Positions 24,706 to 33,634 of a stretch of DNA of 64,000 bases are shown here, piece after piece; position 1 is the first letter of the stretch, and each line of letters begins with the position of its first letter. The position numbers were made by a program, and so were the translations under genes. The notes beneath the pieces were generated by a model, which saw only the letters and a list, made by a program, of their open reading frames with translations, ran no database searches and was not told where the DNA came from. The stretch covers positions 186,001 through 250,000 of the forward strand of contig NZ_JAADZW010000001.1 in the NCBI RefSeq assembly GCF_010645065.1, in the 5' to 3' direction. Source of the stretch: Flavobacterium fluviatile (GTDB lineage Bacteria > Bacteroidota > Bacteroidia > Flavobacteriales > Flavobacteriaceae).

Positions 24706-25908
24706 ATGATAAATATTTTCAAATCAGCTGTATTAGTTTTAATGCTCTTTTTGTTCCCTGAAGCAGTTTCTGCACAGGGACTCGGAGATAATATAGGCAG
24801 TCTTCATGCAGTTCTGGAAAAGCTTTACGATGATATGATGCCGCTTTGCAGCAATCTTATTGGAGTCGGGCAGGGGCTGGCGGGTTTTGCTGCTATTTTT
24901 TATATCGCTTCCAGGGTCTGGCGTCATATTGCCAATGCGGAACCGATTGATTTTTATCCGCTCTTCAGGCCCTTTGTGATTGGTTTCTGCATTATGATTT
25001 TTCCTTCTGTTCTGGCGCTCATAAACGGGGTCATGAAACCAACAGTTACTGCCACAGCTTCTATGGTTGAGGGGTCAAACAAAGCAATCGAAGTGCTGCT
25101 GAGAGAAAAAGAAAAAGCAGTCAAAGAAAGCGTACCTTGGAAAATGTATGTCGGAGTGCTGGGCACAGGCGACCGCGACAGATGGTATAAATACACCCAT
25201 GACGGTGCAGATCCTTCAGATGAAGGACTTATGGAAGGAATCGGAAATGATGTAAAATTTGCAATGGAGAAAGCGTCATATAGTTTCAGGAATTCTGTAA
25301 AGGAATGGGTTAGCGAAATTCTGAGAATTCTTTTCGAAGCTTCTTCATTGTGTATTGATACGCTCAGAACATTTCAGCTTGTGGTGCTGTCCATTTTAGG
25401 ACCTCTGGTGTTCGGTATTGCAGTCTTTGACGGATTCCAGCATACCCTGACGATCTGGCTCGCCAGGTATATAAACATTTATCTCTGGCTTCCCGTTGCC
25501 AACATTTTCGGCAGCATTATCGGGAAGATTCAGGAACAGATGCTGAGGCTGGATATCTCACAGATTAATACTTCGGGAGATACTTTTTTCAGCAGGACCG
25601 ATATCGGATACTTGATTTTCATGATTATAGGAATTGTGGGGTACTTTACTGTGCCTTCCGTGGCCAATTATATCGTGCATGCATCAGGAGGAAGCGCATT
25701 GGGACACAAAGTGACAAGCCTGTTTGGCGGGTCAACTTCTACTGTGATTGGAGGTGCTGCCACTGGAGCAGGAATGGTAATGGATTCAATGGGAAATGCA
25801 ACGGGCAGAATGAGCCAGAGCATGTCATCTTCAGCAGCTGCGTCGCCTTATTTTGAGGAAAAAGGAAATTACATGAGCGAGAAGCTCAAGGGAAACTCTA
25901 AAAATTAA
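24706..25908 (+). CDS. traJ: TraJ, VirB6-like polytopic membrane protein
   Basis: A 400-residue protein when started at ATG 24706, which places a signal segment (FKSAVLVLMLFLFPEAVSAQ) at the N-terminus; an upstream in-frame ATG at 24661 lies inside the previous gene. Several membrane helices follow (near 60-75, 85-110, 225-255, 270-290, 305-330). The central IARYINIYLWLPVANIFGSI-type segment and a Ser/Gly-rich C-terminal tail agree with TraJ of Bacteroidota elements, equivalent to VirB6. It forms part of the inner-membrane channel. Confidence 0.9.
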   Translation: MINIFKSAVLVLMLFLFPEAVSAQGLGDNIGSLHAVLEKLYDDMMPLCSNLIGVGQGLAGFAAIFYIASRVWRHIANAEPIDFYPLFRPFVIGFCIMIFPSVLALINGVMKPTVTATASMVEGSNKAIEVLLREKEKAVKESVPWKMYVGVLGTGDRDRWYKYTHDGADPSDEGLMEGIGNDVKFAMEKASYSFRNSVKEWVSEILRILFEASSLCIDTLRTFQLVVLSILGPLVFGIAVFDGFQHTLTIWLARYINIYLWLPVANIFGSIIGKIQEQMLRLDISQINTSGDTFFSRTDIGYLIFMIIGIVGYFTVPSVANYIVHASGGSALGHKVTSLFGGSTSTVIGGAATGAGMVMDSMGNATGRMSQSMSSSAAASPYFEEKGNYMSEKLKGNSKN

Positions 25909-25920
25909 AAGCACTCGATT

Positions 25921-26544
25921 ATGTTTAGTAAAATGAAAAATATAGATACTGCTTTTCGTCATATAAGAGGATTTACAATGCTGGTTATTCTTAGCTGCGC
26001 TGCTATAACCTCTTATTCTATTTATAAAAGTTTCAGTTCCGTCGCTTTGATGCACGACAAGGTTTATATCCTCGCAAATGGAAAGGCGCTTGAGGCATTT
26101 GCATCAGACCGTAAGGATAATGTACCTATTGAAGCAAGGGATCATGTCAGGACATTCCATCAGTTTTTCTTCAGCCTTGACCCAGATGATAAAGTAATTA
26201 AAGCCAATGTTACCAAGGCCTTGTATCTGGCCGATAATTCTGTTAAACGGATATACGATGATTTAAAAGAAAACGGATATTATTCGGGAATTATATCAGG
26301 AAATATAAGCCAGACTGTTATTGTAGACAGCGTCCGCATTGATATTAATGAATATCCCTACCGCTTTAAATGCTATGCCCGGCAGAACATTATAAGGACA
26401 ACAAGCATATTGAACAGAAATCTGATTACAGAAGGAACGCTGCGAAATGTTTCAAGGAGCGATAACAATCCGCATGGTTTTCTGATTGAACGCTTCAATA
26501 CTCTTGAGAATAAGGATTTGGGAACAGTAAACCGAAAGCCATGA
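25921..26544 (+). CDS. traK: TraK, VirB8-like protein
   Basis: A 207-residue protein with one N-terminal membrane helix (about 18-34) and a periplasmic domain. The sequence around DHVRTFHQFFFSLDPDD, ALYLADNSVKRIYDDLKE and YPYRFKCYARQ is the TraK signature. VirB8-like proteins nucleate assembly of the inner-membrane complex. The start codon is 12 nt after traJ and the stop overlaps the next start by 4 nt (ATGA), so the genes are coupled. Confidence 0.92.
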   Translation: MFSKMKNIDTAFRHIRGFTMLVILSCAAITSYSIYKSFSSVALMHDKVYILANGKALEAFASDRKDNVPIEARDHVRTFHQFFFSLDPDDKVIKANVTKALYLADNSVKRIYDDLKENGYYSGIISGNISQTVIVDSVRIDINEYPYRFKCYARQNIIRTTSILNRNLITEGTLRNVSRSDNNPHGFLIERFNTLENKDLGTVNRKP

Positions 26545-26993
26545 GAAGACTGATGCGAAAACAAAAACAGAATGTAAAGTCTTCAAGGTCATATATGATA
26601 ATCAGATTCTGGTGGGTAACAAAAATGAATAGGCTGACTAGAGACCTTTCAAATTCACAGCTTAAGTTTTCAGTAATCATTTTTGCGGCCCTTGGAACGA
26701 TTTTATGTGTTTATAACGCATTGAGCGGTTTTCTGTCAGAAAGTCAAAAATCAATGAGCATTGATGCAGTAAAAGTGCTTAAGCCTGCTTATAGTGATAA
26801 GGGAGGCCATATGCATTCTCTGGATCTGCCATTTAACAAATATGCTGAGAGATCCAACCTCAGCAGATATATTGACAGTGTGATAAATGAAGCAGACTTA
26901 ACCGATTTGTCTAAAAATCAAAATTCCAACGCTGAAGATTTTAGCATCAGTCCGAAGCTCAAGTCAACTAATTCATCTAACTATAAAAAATAA
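26541..26993 (+). CDS. traL: TraL-position small membrane protein
   Basis: A 150-residue protein with a very basic N-terminus (about 45 residues) and one membrane helix at about 51-70 (FSVIIFAALGTILCVYNAL). The C-terminal 80 residues are hydrophilic. It overlaps traK by 4 nt and precedes traM by 4 nt, exactly the place of TraL in CTnDOT-type operons. Sequence conservation of TraL is low and I rely partly on position. A later in-frame start (MNRLTRDL, 33 codons on or so) would remove most of the basic head and is possible. Confidence 0.7.
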   Translation: MRRLMRKQKQNVKSSRSYMIIRFWWVTKMNRLTRDLSNSQLKFSVIIFAALGTILCVYNALSGFLSESQKSMSIDAVKVLKPAYSDKGGHMHSLDLPFNKYAERSNLSRYIDSVINEADLTDLSKNQNSNAEDFSISPKLKSTNSSNYKK

Positions 26994-26997
26994 GATT

Positions 26998-28284
26998 ATG
27001 GAACATAAAACACTTTCAGCCAGAGAGAAAAAGAATCGCAGTATGATGCTGGTTCTTCCACTGCTTGTTCTTCCATTTATAACCATGCTGTTCTGGGTGC
27101 TTGGAGGAGGCAAGGGAACAGAAAATCCAATTTCAGGAACTAAAAAAAAAGGATTTAATATGCTGCTTCCAAATCCAAAACTAAAGGAAGATTCCAGTTT
27201 GGATAAAATGAGCTATTATGACCAGGCATCAATTGATTCGATAAAACTGCAGGAACAAAAAAAGAAAGATCCTAATTATTCGGTTGGTGCGGAAGATAAT
27301 GATAATCTTGAATCAAAACGTTTTTTTGATACGGATGAGGTTGCATGGAATGATAAACAAAACGGACTGAAAACAGACTATCTAAAACCAGATAATGAAA
27401 AGAAGATGTACCAGAAACTTGAAGCGCTCCAGAAAGCTATTGCGGAGCCTCCAAAAGAATATCAGAGCGGTCAGGATATGAGGGAATTTCAGTACCAGAA
27501 AATGCCTCACGGTGAATCAGCCGAGTTGAAAAATCTTGAACAGCTCATGGCAGCCATGAGTGCGCCTTCTGAGCCTGATCCTGAACTTGCCCAGCTTGGC
27601 GGCATGCTGGAAAATATTCTGGATATCCAGCATCCAGAACGTGTACAGGAAAAACTGCGTCAGAACTCAAAGCTTCAAAAAGGAAAAGTTTTTTCAGTGA
27701 GCAGAAAAGCTGAAGAGCAAAACCTGAGCTCTCTTCAGACAAACAAAGTAAATTATGAGCAGTCAGCAAATTCATTTTATTCGCTTGATGGTGAAATCAA
27801 CGATGAACAAAATCAGAACGCAGTTGAGGCAGCTGTTCATGAAACGCAGACGATTGTCAACGGTTCTATTGTAAAAATCAGACTTGCAAGTGACGTTTTT
27901 ATCAATGGCGTACTAATTCCAAAAAACAGTTTCGTTTTTGGGACAGCGTCACTTAAGGGAGAAAGGCTTGAAATAAAGATCAATACCATAAAATACCAGA
28001 ATTCCATTTTCCCGGTTGAACTATCCGTCTTTGATATAGACGGCATTAAAGGCATTTACATTCCTGGAACTATAAACAGGGATGTAGCAAAAGCATCCGC
28101 TGACAGGTCCATGCAGAGTATTGGACTGGTAGGAGTCAGTGATTCTTGGGGAGCTCAGGCGGCAGGAATGGGAGTGGAGGCAGCCAAATCACTTTTAAGC
28201 AGGAAAGTTAAGCTGATAAAAGTAGCAGTCAAGGCAGGTTACAAAGTGCTTCTCTACGATGAAAAAGAAAAGAATGAACAATAA
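26998..28284 (+). CDS. traM: TraM, VirB10-like conjugation protein
   Basis: A 428-residue protein with a short cytoplasmic head, a membrane helix at about 17-38 (MLVLPLLVLPFITMLFWVLGG), a long low-complexity charged linker and a C-terminal domain (about 275-420) with GSIVKIRLASDVFINGVLIP and NRDVAKASADRSMQ, which are typical TraM features. It corresponds to VirB10, which spans the periplasm and links inner and outer membrane rings. The gene lies between traL and traN with gaps of 4 and 17 nt. Confidence 0.93.
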   Translation: MEHKTLSAREKKNRSMMLVLPLLVLPFITMLFWVLGGGKGTENPISGTKKKGFNMLLPNPKLKEDSSLDKMSYYDQASIDSIKLQEQKKKDPNYSVGAEDNDNLESKRFFDTDEVAWNDKQNGLKTDYLKPDNEKKMYQKLEALQKAIAEPPKEYQSGQDMREFQYQKMPHGESAELKNLEQLMAAMSAPSEPDPELAQLGGMLENILDIQHPERVQEKLRQNSKLQKGKVFSVSRKAEEQNLSSLQTNKVNYEQSANSFYSLDGEINDEQNQNAVEAAVHETQTIVNGSIVKIRLASDVFINGVLIPKNSFVFGTASLKGERLEIKINTIKYQNSIFPVELSVFDIDGIKGIYIPGTINRDVAKASADRSMQSIGLVGVSDSWGAQAAGMGVEAAKSLLSRKVKLIKVAVKAGYKVLLYDEKEKNEQ

Positions 28285-28301
28285 CTTTAAACTAAAAGAA
28301 A

Positions 28302-29132
28302 ATGAAAAATTTAAAGACACTAATTATCACATTTATTTTTCTGGCTGGTTTTTCAGTTTCTGCACAGTATGATGCTAAAGCCGAATTTAATAATATACAG
28401 CTTAGCTATTCAAAAACCACCAGCATTTTATTTCCGTATGCGGTAAAAAGCCTGGATATCGGAAGCCGTGATGTTCTGGTGCAGAAAGCTAAAGGAGTGG
28501 AAAATATACTGCTTCTTAAAGCTGGAAAGCAGAATTTTCCGCAGACTAACCTGACTGTTGTAACATCTGACGGCAATCTTTACAGTTTCATTTTAAATTT
28601 TGATGATCTGTGTCCTACATTAAATGTGGATGCACGATTACGAATTGGCGAGGATAAATCGCTGCTGTTTTCCCTTGAGAACGAAAACCAGAAAGAAATA
28701 AAAGAATATGCACTGCTTGCTTTATCCAAGAAAAATAAGGTAAGCGGACTGGGCTCAAAAAATGCAGAAATTGAGTTTAAGGTTGACGGCATTTTTATTC
28801 ATCAGGATGTGATGTATTTCAGAGTGTTTTTAGGGAATGATTCCAGAATTAATTACGATGTGGATCAGCTTCGTTTTTTTATCCGAGACCAGAAAAAATC
28901 CAAAAGAACTGCAGCTCAGGAAATAGAACTGACACCGCTTTTATGCACCGGAGAATTTAGCAGGATTTCCGACAAATCAGAAACTACAGTAGTATTTGCT
29001 ATATCTAAATTTACGATACCAGAAAAGAAGAAATTCACAATGCAGGTCTTTGAGAAAAATGGAGGCAGGAATCTTGAACTTAATATAAAAAATAGGCACC
29101 TGGTAAATCTTGAAATACTGGGTAACTTATAA
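28302..29132 (+). CDS. traN: TraN (DUF4138), VirB9-like
   Basis: A 276-residue exported protein with signal peptide ending near SVSAQ (residue 21). The motif SYSKTTSILFPYAVKSLDIGSRDVL and the following ENILLLKAGKQNFPQTNLTVVTSDG segment are the DUF4138/TraN signature. It corresponds to VirB9, the periplasmic/outer-membrane ring protein that pairs with TraM (VirB10). It is the last clear tra gene; traO-Q were not found downstream. Confidence 0.93.
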   Translation: MKNLKTLIITFIFLAGFSVSAQYDAKAEFNNIQLSYSKTTSILFPYAVKSLDIGSRDVLVQKAKGVENILLLKAGKQNFPQTNLTVVTSDGNLYSFILNFDDLCPTLNVDARLRIGEDKSLLFSLENENQKEIKEYALLALSKKNKVSGLGSKNAEIEFKVDGIFIHQDVMYFRVFLGNDSRINYDVDQLRFFIRDQKKSKRTAAQEIELTPLLCTGEFSRISDKSETTVVFAISKFTIPEKKKFTMQVFEKNGGRNLELNIKNRHLVNLEILGNL

Positions 29133-29159
29133 TCAGTACTAATTTTAAATGTGAATATC

Positions 29160-29963
29160 ATGAACGAGAAAAATGTACAGTATCTGAAAGACCAGTTAAA
29201 ATATACTGGATTCGGAGAAACTTTTGATGCTGAATTAAGAGAGAATATCCAGAAAGGGGATAAGGATTTTAAATTGATGCATACAGGTATTATGAACAAT
29301 GGTGTCTCTAACAAAGATACAGTAACCGTTGAACTGAATTTTAAAAAATCCGACCAGAGCGATATGTATTTTTTCAATAGCTATCAGGTTAATCTCCAGA
29401 AAGAGGATAATAAGCCGGGATTGGAACAGACTTTTTATATTAATAATGATAATACCAGCATCACTCTCAAAGAGGCGTATAATTTGATGGAGGGCAGATC
29501 GGTCAATAAGGATTTAAAGAATAAGGACGGTGAAGCCTATAATTGCTGGATTCGTATGGACTTCAAAGAAAGTGACGACCGTGGAAATTTCAAATTGCAG
29601 CATTATCATCAGAACTATGGATATGATCTGGAAGCTTCGCTGGAAAAGCATTCTATAAAAGAACTGCTGACACCGCAGTACAAGGAAGATCTGATGAACT
29701 CTCTGAAAAAAGGCAATCTGCAGTCCGTAACTTTTGTTGTAGGAGGAGAGGAGAGGAAACAGTTTGTGGAAGCTAATCCGCAGTTTAAGACTATTAAGGT
29801 TTATGATTCTTCTCTGCAGAGAATAAATGACCGTGAAAGCAAGAACGAGAAGCAGTCGCAGACCAAAGGAAAGAGCGCAGACTTGGCTGACAATTCCGAT
29901 GAGACCTCTCAGAAAGAAAAAAAAAGTAATTCCCGTTCAAAAAAAACGGGCAGATCGGTTTAA
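29160..29963 (+). CDS. DUF3945-like protein, copy 1
   Basis: A 267-residue soluble protein from ATG 29160 (a GTG at 29151 is an alternative). The middle part TLKEAYNLMEGRSVNKDL, then the HQNYGYDLE segment, and the end FVEANPQFKTIKVYD match the repeat unit of DUF3945-containing proteins found on Bacteroidota mobile elements. The C-terminal 45 residues are lysine/serine-rich and disordered. It lies 27 nt after traN and is homologous to the next gene, so the two form a duplicated pair. The family has no firm function; an anti-restriction or DNA-processing role is only a guess. Confidence 0.7.
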   Translation: MNEKNVQYLKDQLKYTGFGETFDAELRENIQKGDKDFKLMHTGIMNNGVSNKDTVTVELNFKKSDQSDMYFFNSYQVNLQKEDNKPGLEQTFYINNDNTSITLKEAYNLMEGRSVNKDLKNKDGEAYNCWIRMDFKESDDRGNFKLQHYHQNYGYDLEASLEKHSIKELLTPQYKEDLMNSLKKGNLQSVTFVVGGEERKQFVEANPQFKTIKVYDSSLQRINDRESKNEKQSQTKGKSADLADNSDETSQKEKKSNSRSKKTGRSV

Positions 29964-29990
29964 GGTGCTTAAATAAATTAAAACTGAGTT

Positions 29991-31019
29991 ATGTCTTCTG
30001 AAAACAATCGAGTAGAAAATGAGATAAAAGTCTGGCAGTCCAAGGAAGAAAAATTAAAATTTTTATTTCAGAACAGCCCTAATATAGAACGCTCTTTTGG
30101 CATAGAGAAACTGAAATTTTTTAAGATGCTACTTTTTAAATATGAAAAGACGAAAGCTGTAGATGAAAAAATAACTCTCAGGTTTTTGAAGCATGAATAT
30201 AATAAATTGAAGCATCAAGTTTATCCCAATATCATTGTTAGGCTTGTAAATGAAGCGCTTAGTGCTGTCGCTTTTCAAAGGATAGATAAGCGGGATTATC
30301 TTAGAGGTCTGGAATTAAACAAGAAAACTTTAGAGGAACAGCTGATAAAATGCGGTTTTCATGAGGCTTATGGCAAAGTATTGGCGAATATGCAGGAACA
30401 GCTGTTAAATTTTACTGTTCCTGTTTCTTATCACATCTCAGAAAATGAGCGGCTTGAACATTCCCTGCAATTTGTAAAAGATGCGCAAGGGGCCTACCAA
30501 TTTGATGGATTTAGATCAATTCTTCATACAGATTCATCGCCATCCAGCCGCTGTACACATTACTTTAAGAATGAAAAACCTGAGAGCTTCAGCGCTGCAG
30601 AAGCATACGAAATGCTTGCAGGAAGAGCAGTTCTAAAAAGCGGAACCTGGAAACAGTTTAACTTCAACGACAGGGATCTTAATGACAATTATCGGATGCA
30701 TGAATTTCCAGATGCGTATGGATACAATGTGAGCAATGCTTTACGGACTGTTCCTCTTAAAAATGATGACTATGAGACATTCGAATCCTTGGCCGATTCT
30801 TTGAAAAAGGGCAGGAGGGAAGAAGTTGTTCTTATGATACAGGGGAGAGAAATGAAAGTTTTTTTGGAAGCAAATCCACGCTTTAAAACCTTGAATTTTT
30901 ATAACGACAGGATGCAGAAACTTAGTTTGGCGGAAATTAAAAACGGCTGTAAAATTAGCCCGCTGAAACCGCGGCAGAATATTGAGACTCAGACAGCAAA
31001 AAAATCTCATCATATGTGA
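29991..31019 (+). CDS. DUF3945-like protein, copy 2 with extra N-terminal domain
   Basis: A 342-residue protein. The C-terminal 230 residues parallel copy 1: ENERLEHSLQF, SAAEAYEMLAGRAV, FPDAYGYNVSNAL, SLKKGRREEVVLMIQGREMKV and FLEANPRFKTLNFYND occur in the same order. The N-terminal 100 residues are basic, helical and absent from copy 1 (for example IEKLKFFKMLLFKYEK). It follows copy 1 by 27 nt. The pair probably arose by duplication, with copy 2 gaining a domain. Function is unknown. Confidence 0.7.
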   Translation: MSSENNRVENEIKVWQSKEEKLKFLFQNSPNIERSFGIEKLKFFKMLLFKYEKTKAVDEKITLRFLKHEYNKLKHQVYPNIIVRLVNEALSAVAFQRIDKRDYLRGLELNKKTLEEQLIKCGFHEAYGKVLANMQEQLLNFTVPVSYHISENERLEHSLQFVKDAQGAYQFDGFRSILHTDSSPSSRCTHYFKNEKPESFSAAEAYEMLAGRAVLKSGTWKQFNFNDRDLNDNYRMHEFPDAYGYNVSNALRTVPLKNDDYETFESLADSLKKGRREEVVLMIQGREMKVFLEANPRFKTLNFYNDRMQKLSLAEIKNGCKISPLKPRQNIETQTAKKSHHM

Positions 31020-31041
31020 TTTTTCCAACACATGTACAGTT

Positions 31042-31329
31042 ATGGAAAACCTTAAGCTTTTATCGGGATTTTTTAAGGCAATTGAAAATGACTTCAGGAT
31101 CAGCACAACTCACATTGCAATTTTTGCGGCCCTGCTTGAATTTCGCGCAAGCAGGAATTTTATAAATCCAATACAGGCATACAGTATTGAAATCCAGGTT
31201 ATCGCTAAGGTCGTATCTCCAAAAACTTATCATAAATGCATGCGCGAATTAGATGATTACGGTTATCTTATTTATGTCCCGACAAAGAATAAGAATAAAA
31301 GAAGCAGTGTTTATTTTTATCTGGAATAA
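31042..31329 (+). CDS. Small winged-helix-like protein, copy 1
   Basis: A 95-residue protein from ATG 31042 (a longer frame from 30982 lies in the preceding gene and is unlikely). The sequence THIAIFAALLEFRAS, then the segment SPKTYHKCMRELDDYGYLIY, ends in basic residues; this is the shape of a winged helix with a recognition helix at TYHKCMRELDDYGYL. It resembles the product at 31712 (LPTYHKYFKQLQDLGYIKYSP). Such proteins beside excisionase and integrase genes are often replication or excision regulators. Confidence 0.7.
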   Translation: MENLKLLSGFFKAIENDFRISTTHIAIFAALLEFRASRNFINPIQAYSIEIQVIAKVVSPKTYHKCMRELDDYGYLIYVPTKNKNKRSSVYFYLE

Positions 31330-31413
31330 GCTTTGTTGCAATTTTTTTGGAAACAGAAAGATCTTTTTTAAGTATATGATTTATTTTTTTGTAAGGATTT
31401 AAGCTGGTATTTT

Positions 31414-31689
31414 ATGGAAGAATTTATAACAAAAGATGATTTAAGGCAGTTTGGACTGTTAATGACCGATACAATCCGTAATGCGGTTGCAGAAGCTTTT
31501 AATGCAGAAAATATTGTAAGAGAACCTGAGTGGCTGAAGAGTAAGGCTGTCCGCAAGATGCTCGACATTTCTGCCGGATCTGTTCAAAATCTTAGAACAT
31601 CACAAAAAGTACGTTTTAAGAAAGTGCTTGGATCCTATTATTACAATAGAGAAGATATTCAAAAACTTTTTATTGATGAAAAAGACTAA
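31414..31689 (+). CDS. Helix-turn-helix excisionase-like protein
   Basis: A 91-residue protein whose C-terminal half is a MerR/Xis-type winged helix: WLKSKAVRKMLDISAGSVQ, then NLRTSQKVRFKKVLGSYYY and NREDIQKLF. Proteins of this form are encoded next to integrases on Bacteroidota elements and act as recombination directionality factors or regulators of excision. It lies 350 nt before the convergent integrase gene and between two related winged-helix genes. Which of the three is the true Xis cannot be decided from sequence. Confidence 0.78.
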   Translation: MEEFITKDDLRQFGLLMTDTIRNAVAEAFNAENIVREPEWLKSKAVRKMLDISAGSVQNLRTSQKVRFKKVLGSYYYNREDIQKLFIDEKD

Positions 31690-31711
31690 GAAATTAAAAG
31701 ATAGCAATATC

Positions 31712-31996
31712 ATGAAATATCTTTCAGTTTATATTGCTGACCCAAAGCTTAATGTCTGGCATTTGTCAATTTTAACGGCAATATTAGGGTTGGGTTACAG
31801 ACAGGGGCAAGGAAGGACGATACAAGTCAGCCGAAGTAAGATAATGGAAATGGCGCATGTAAATACACTACCCACTTATCACAAATATTTTAAACAGCTG
31901 CAGGATTTAGGTTATATTAAATACAGCCCGTCTTATCATCCGGGTTATAAAAGCGAAGTTAAACTATATAAAAAGAGGCTATCTCAGCAATTTTGA
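31712..31996 (+). CDS. Small winged-helix-like protein, copy 2
   Basis: A 94-residue protein from ATG 31712; an alternative ATG at 31676 would overlap the preceding gene by 14 nt. The pattern NVWHLSILTAILGLGYRQG, ISRSKIMEMAHVNTL-like region and TYHKYFKQLQDLGYIKYSP match the winged-helix protein at 31042, so these are paralogues flanking the excisionase-like gene. A strong terminator starts within its last codons. Role probably regulation of excision or replication of the element. Confidence 0.68.
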   Translation: MKYLSVYIADPKLNVWHLSILTAILGLGYRQGQGRTIQVSRSKIMEMAHVNTLPTYHKYFKQLQDLGYIKYSPSYHPGYKSEVKLYKKRLSQQF

Positions 31997-32008
31997 GATA
32001 GCCTTTTT
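31976..32008 (+). terminator. Terminator between excision genes and convergent integrase
   Basis: Arms AGGCTATCTCA (31976-31986) and TGAGATAGCCT (31994-32004) pair perfectly over 11 bp and are followed by TTTT. The left arm overlaps the end of the upstream coding frame. A-rich sequence on the left side gives it bidirectional potential. Confidence 0.85.
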
Positions 32009-32036
32009 GATTTTAATTGCCAACTGGAAGAAAGTT

Positions 32037-33344
32037 TCAAGAAGTTATACTGTATTTCTTTTTGATTGCCTGGATTTCTTTTTCAAGTCTTCCGAGAACC
32101 GCTAAATCTTGTTTTGAAATCTTTGAAGCGTTTTTGTTCAGCTTTTTATTTAGAATTGACATTTCGCGGCCAATTGTTTTCTGTTCTGTAATGGCATACG
32201 CTTCGGTCTGCTTCACTGATGCATGGCCGAGCAGTTCTTTAACTACGTTTATAGGAACATTGTTGTTGAGTGTGACTGTGCTTCCAAAAGTGCGGCGTGC
32301 TATGTGGGTATTTAATGTAAAAGGAAATCCGCACAAGACCGCAATCTCTTTCAGGTACTCATTCATTTTCTGATTCGATGATACAGGAAGTACAGTTCCG
32401 CGCTGGAGACACAGCGGGTGCTCTTTATATTTTTCAACTATCTGAAGTGCCTGAGGAAGTAGCGGTACATTAGTGGTAGAATTTGTCTTCTGTCTTTCGG
32501 ACATAATCCATAAATTGCCGTCAATGCCTTCTTTTATATCCGTTTTCTTCAATTGATAGGCATCTATGTAAGCCAGTCCGGTGTAGCATTGAAAAACGAA
32601 TACATCCCTTACCACATTGAGTCTGTCGGTTGTGAAATAATGCCTTTCCAGTTCATGCAATTCCTGAGCGGTAAGGGGTTTTTTTACCAGTTTTGTTTTA
32701 CGTCCCTTAAAGTTCTTAAAAGGGTCTTTGGTGATTAATTCCTTATCAATGGCGCGGATCACAATCTTCTTGAAATTTGCAATGTATTTAAGAGTGGTGT
32801 TGTTGCTGCAGTCGCGTACTGTTCTAAGGTAGAACTCAAAGTCCTTCACAAATTCGAGATTCAAATCTGCAAATTCAACATCCTCCTTTTTAAGTTTGAA
32901 TCTGATAAATGCTGTTAAATGGTTTTTAGTGATTGTAAATCTGTCGAGAGTACCTTTGGCATATCCTCTTCCAAGAAGCGCCTTCATTTCATCATTATGC
33001 TTTTGAAATTCTTCCAGCACCTTAATCTTTGGCGCTGTCCGTCCCAGAACCTCGTCCATAATTTTCTCAGCGGTTATAAGTTTGCCGCTGTACATCATTT
33101 CGGTTTTGATTTCATTGATTTTTAAAGTCAGAGCATCCAAAAAGAAGTTTATTGACTTTGCATCTTCCTTTGAGCCGACTGCTCTTTCAAACCTTTGATC
33201 CCATCGCGTATTATCCCATTTTCTCTTTGTTGAGCTTTCCTTGCGGATACCGTCAACAGTTATTCTGAAATATACGATCCATTCTTTACTTTCTATTTTG
33301 GGTCTTTTTAAAAAGAATCCCAAACCAAAACTGCTTTCCAACAT
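32037..33344 (-). CDS. int: Tyrosine recombinase (integrase) of the conjugative element
   Basis: A 435-residue integrase with an N-terminal arm-binding domain (about 1-80), a SAM-like core-binding domain (about 100-195) and a C-terminal catalytic domain. Visible catalytic residues are His347 and Arg350 (HIARR), His374 (LLGHAS) and the nucleophile Tyr383 (TEAYAI). The position of the first catalytic arginine, in TGLAYIDAYQL, holds Ala258. IntDOT of CTnDOT also lacks this arginine, having serine. The gene lies next to the tRNA-derived att fragment and converges on the excision genes, the normal place for an ICE integrase. Confidence 0.93.
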   Translation of the reverse strand: MLESSFGLGFFLKRPKIESKEWIVYFRITVDGIRKESSTKRKWDNTRWDQRFERAVGSKEDAKSINFFLDALTLKINEIKTEMMYSGKLITAEKIMDEVLGRTAPKIKVLEEFQKHNDEMKALLGRGYAKGTLDRFTITKNHLTAFIRFKLKKEDVEFADLNLEFVKDFEFYLRTVRDCSNNTTLKYIANFKKIVIRAIDKELITKDPFKNFKGRKTKLVKKPLTAQELHELERHYFTTDRLNVVRDVFVFQCYTGLAYIDAYQLKKTDIKEGIDGNLWIMSERQKTNSTTNVPLLPQALQIVEKYKEHPLCLQRGTVLPVSSNQKMNEYLKEIAVLCGFPFTLNTHIARRTFGSTVTLNNNVPINVVKELLGHASVKQTEAYAITEQKTIGREMSILNKKLNKNASKISKQDLAVLGRLEKEIQAIKKKYSITS

Positions 33345-33444
33345 AATCCTACTTTTTAAATTAATAAATGTAGAATAATATTACTGCCAAATCAAGTCGT
33401 TAATCTCGTTAACCCCTGTGAAATAAGGGATTTTTGCTGTTTCT

Positions 33445-33487
33445 GGTGCACTTTTCTCTGCGCCTGAAAGTGCACCGATTCTGCACC
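33445..33487. repeat. Inverted and direct GGTGCA repeats upstream of int, candidate arm sites
   Basis: GGTGCACTTT (33445-33454) and AAAGTGCACC (33467-33476) are perfect inverted repeats with a 12-nt spacer; a third copy of the TGCACC unit lies at 33482-33487. The group sits about 100 nt upstream of the integrase start, where arm-type integrase sites or an int operator are expected. Confidence 0.5.
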
Positions 33488-33536
33488 TTTAATTTTGTGA
33501 GCTTTTATAAATATTGAAAATAGGCTTTAAACGAAA

Positions 33537-33568
33537 AAGACCCGCAAATCGTTGAATTTGCAGGTCTT
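33537..33568 (-). terminator. Minus-strand terminator beside the tRNA fragment
   Basis: Arms at 33537-33549 and 33556-33568 pair over 13 positions with one mismatch (G-T type). On the minus strand the hairpin is followed by TTTTT, forming a standard terminator about 65 nt beyond the tRNA 3' end. It looks like the native terminator of a tRNA gene. Confidence 0.7.
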
Positions 33569-33634
33569 CAGACATTTTTTATGGCTTTTTGAAAAGATTG
33601 AAAACTTTAAGTTTTCCGGCTTTTCGGCCTTTCC

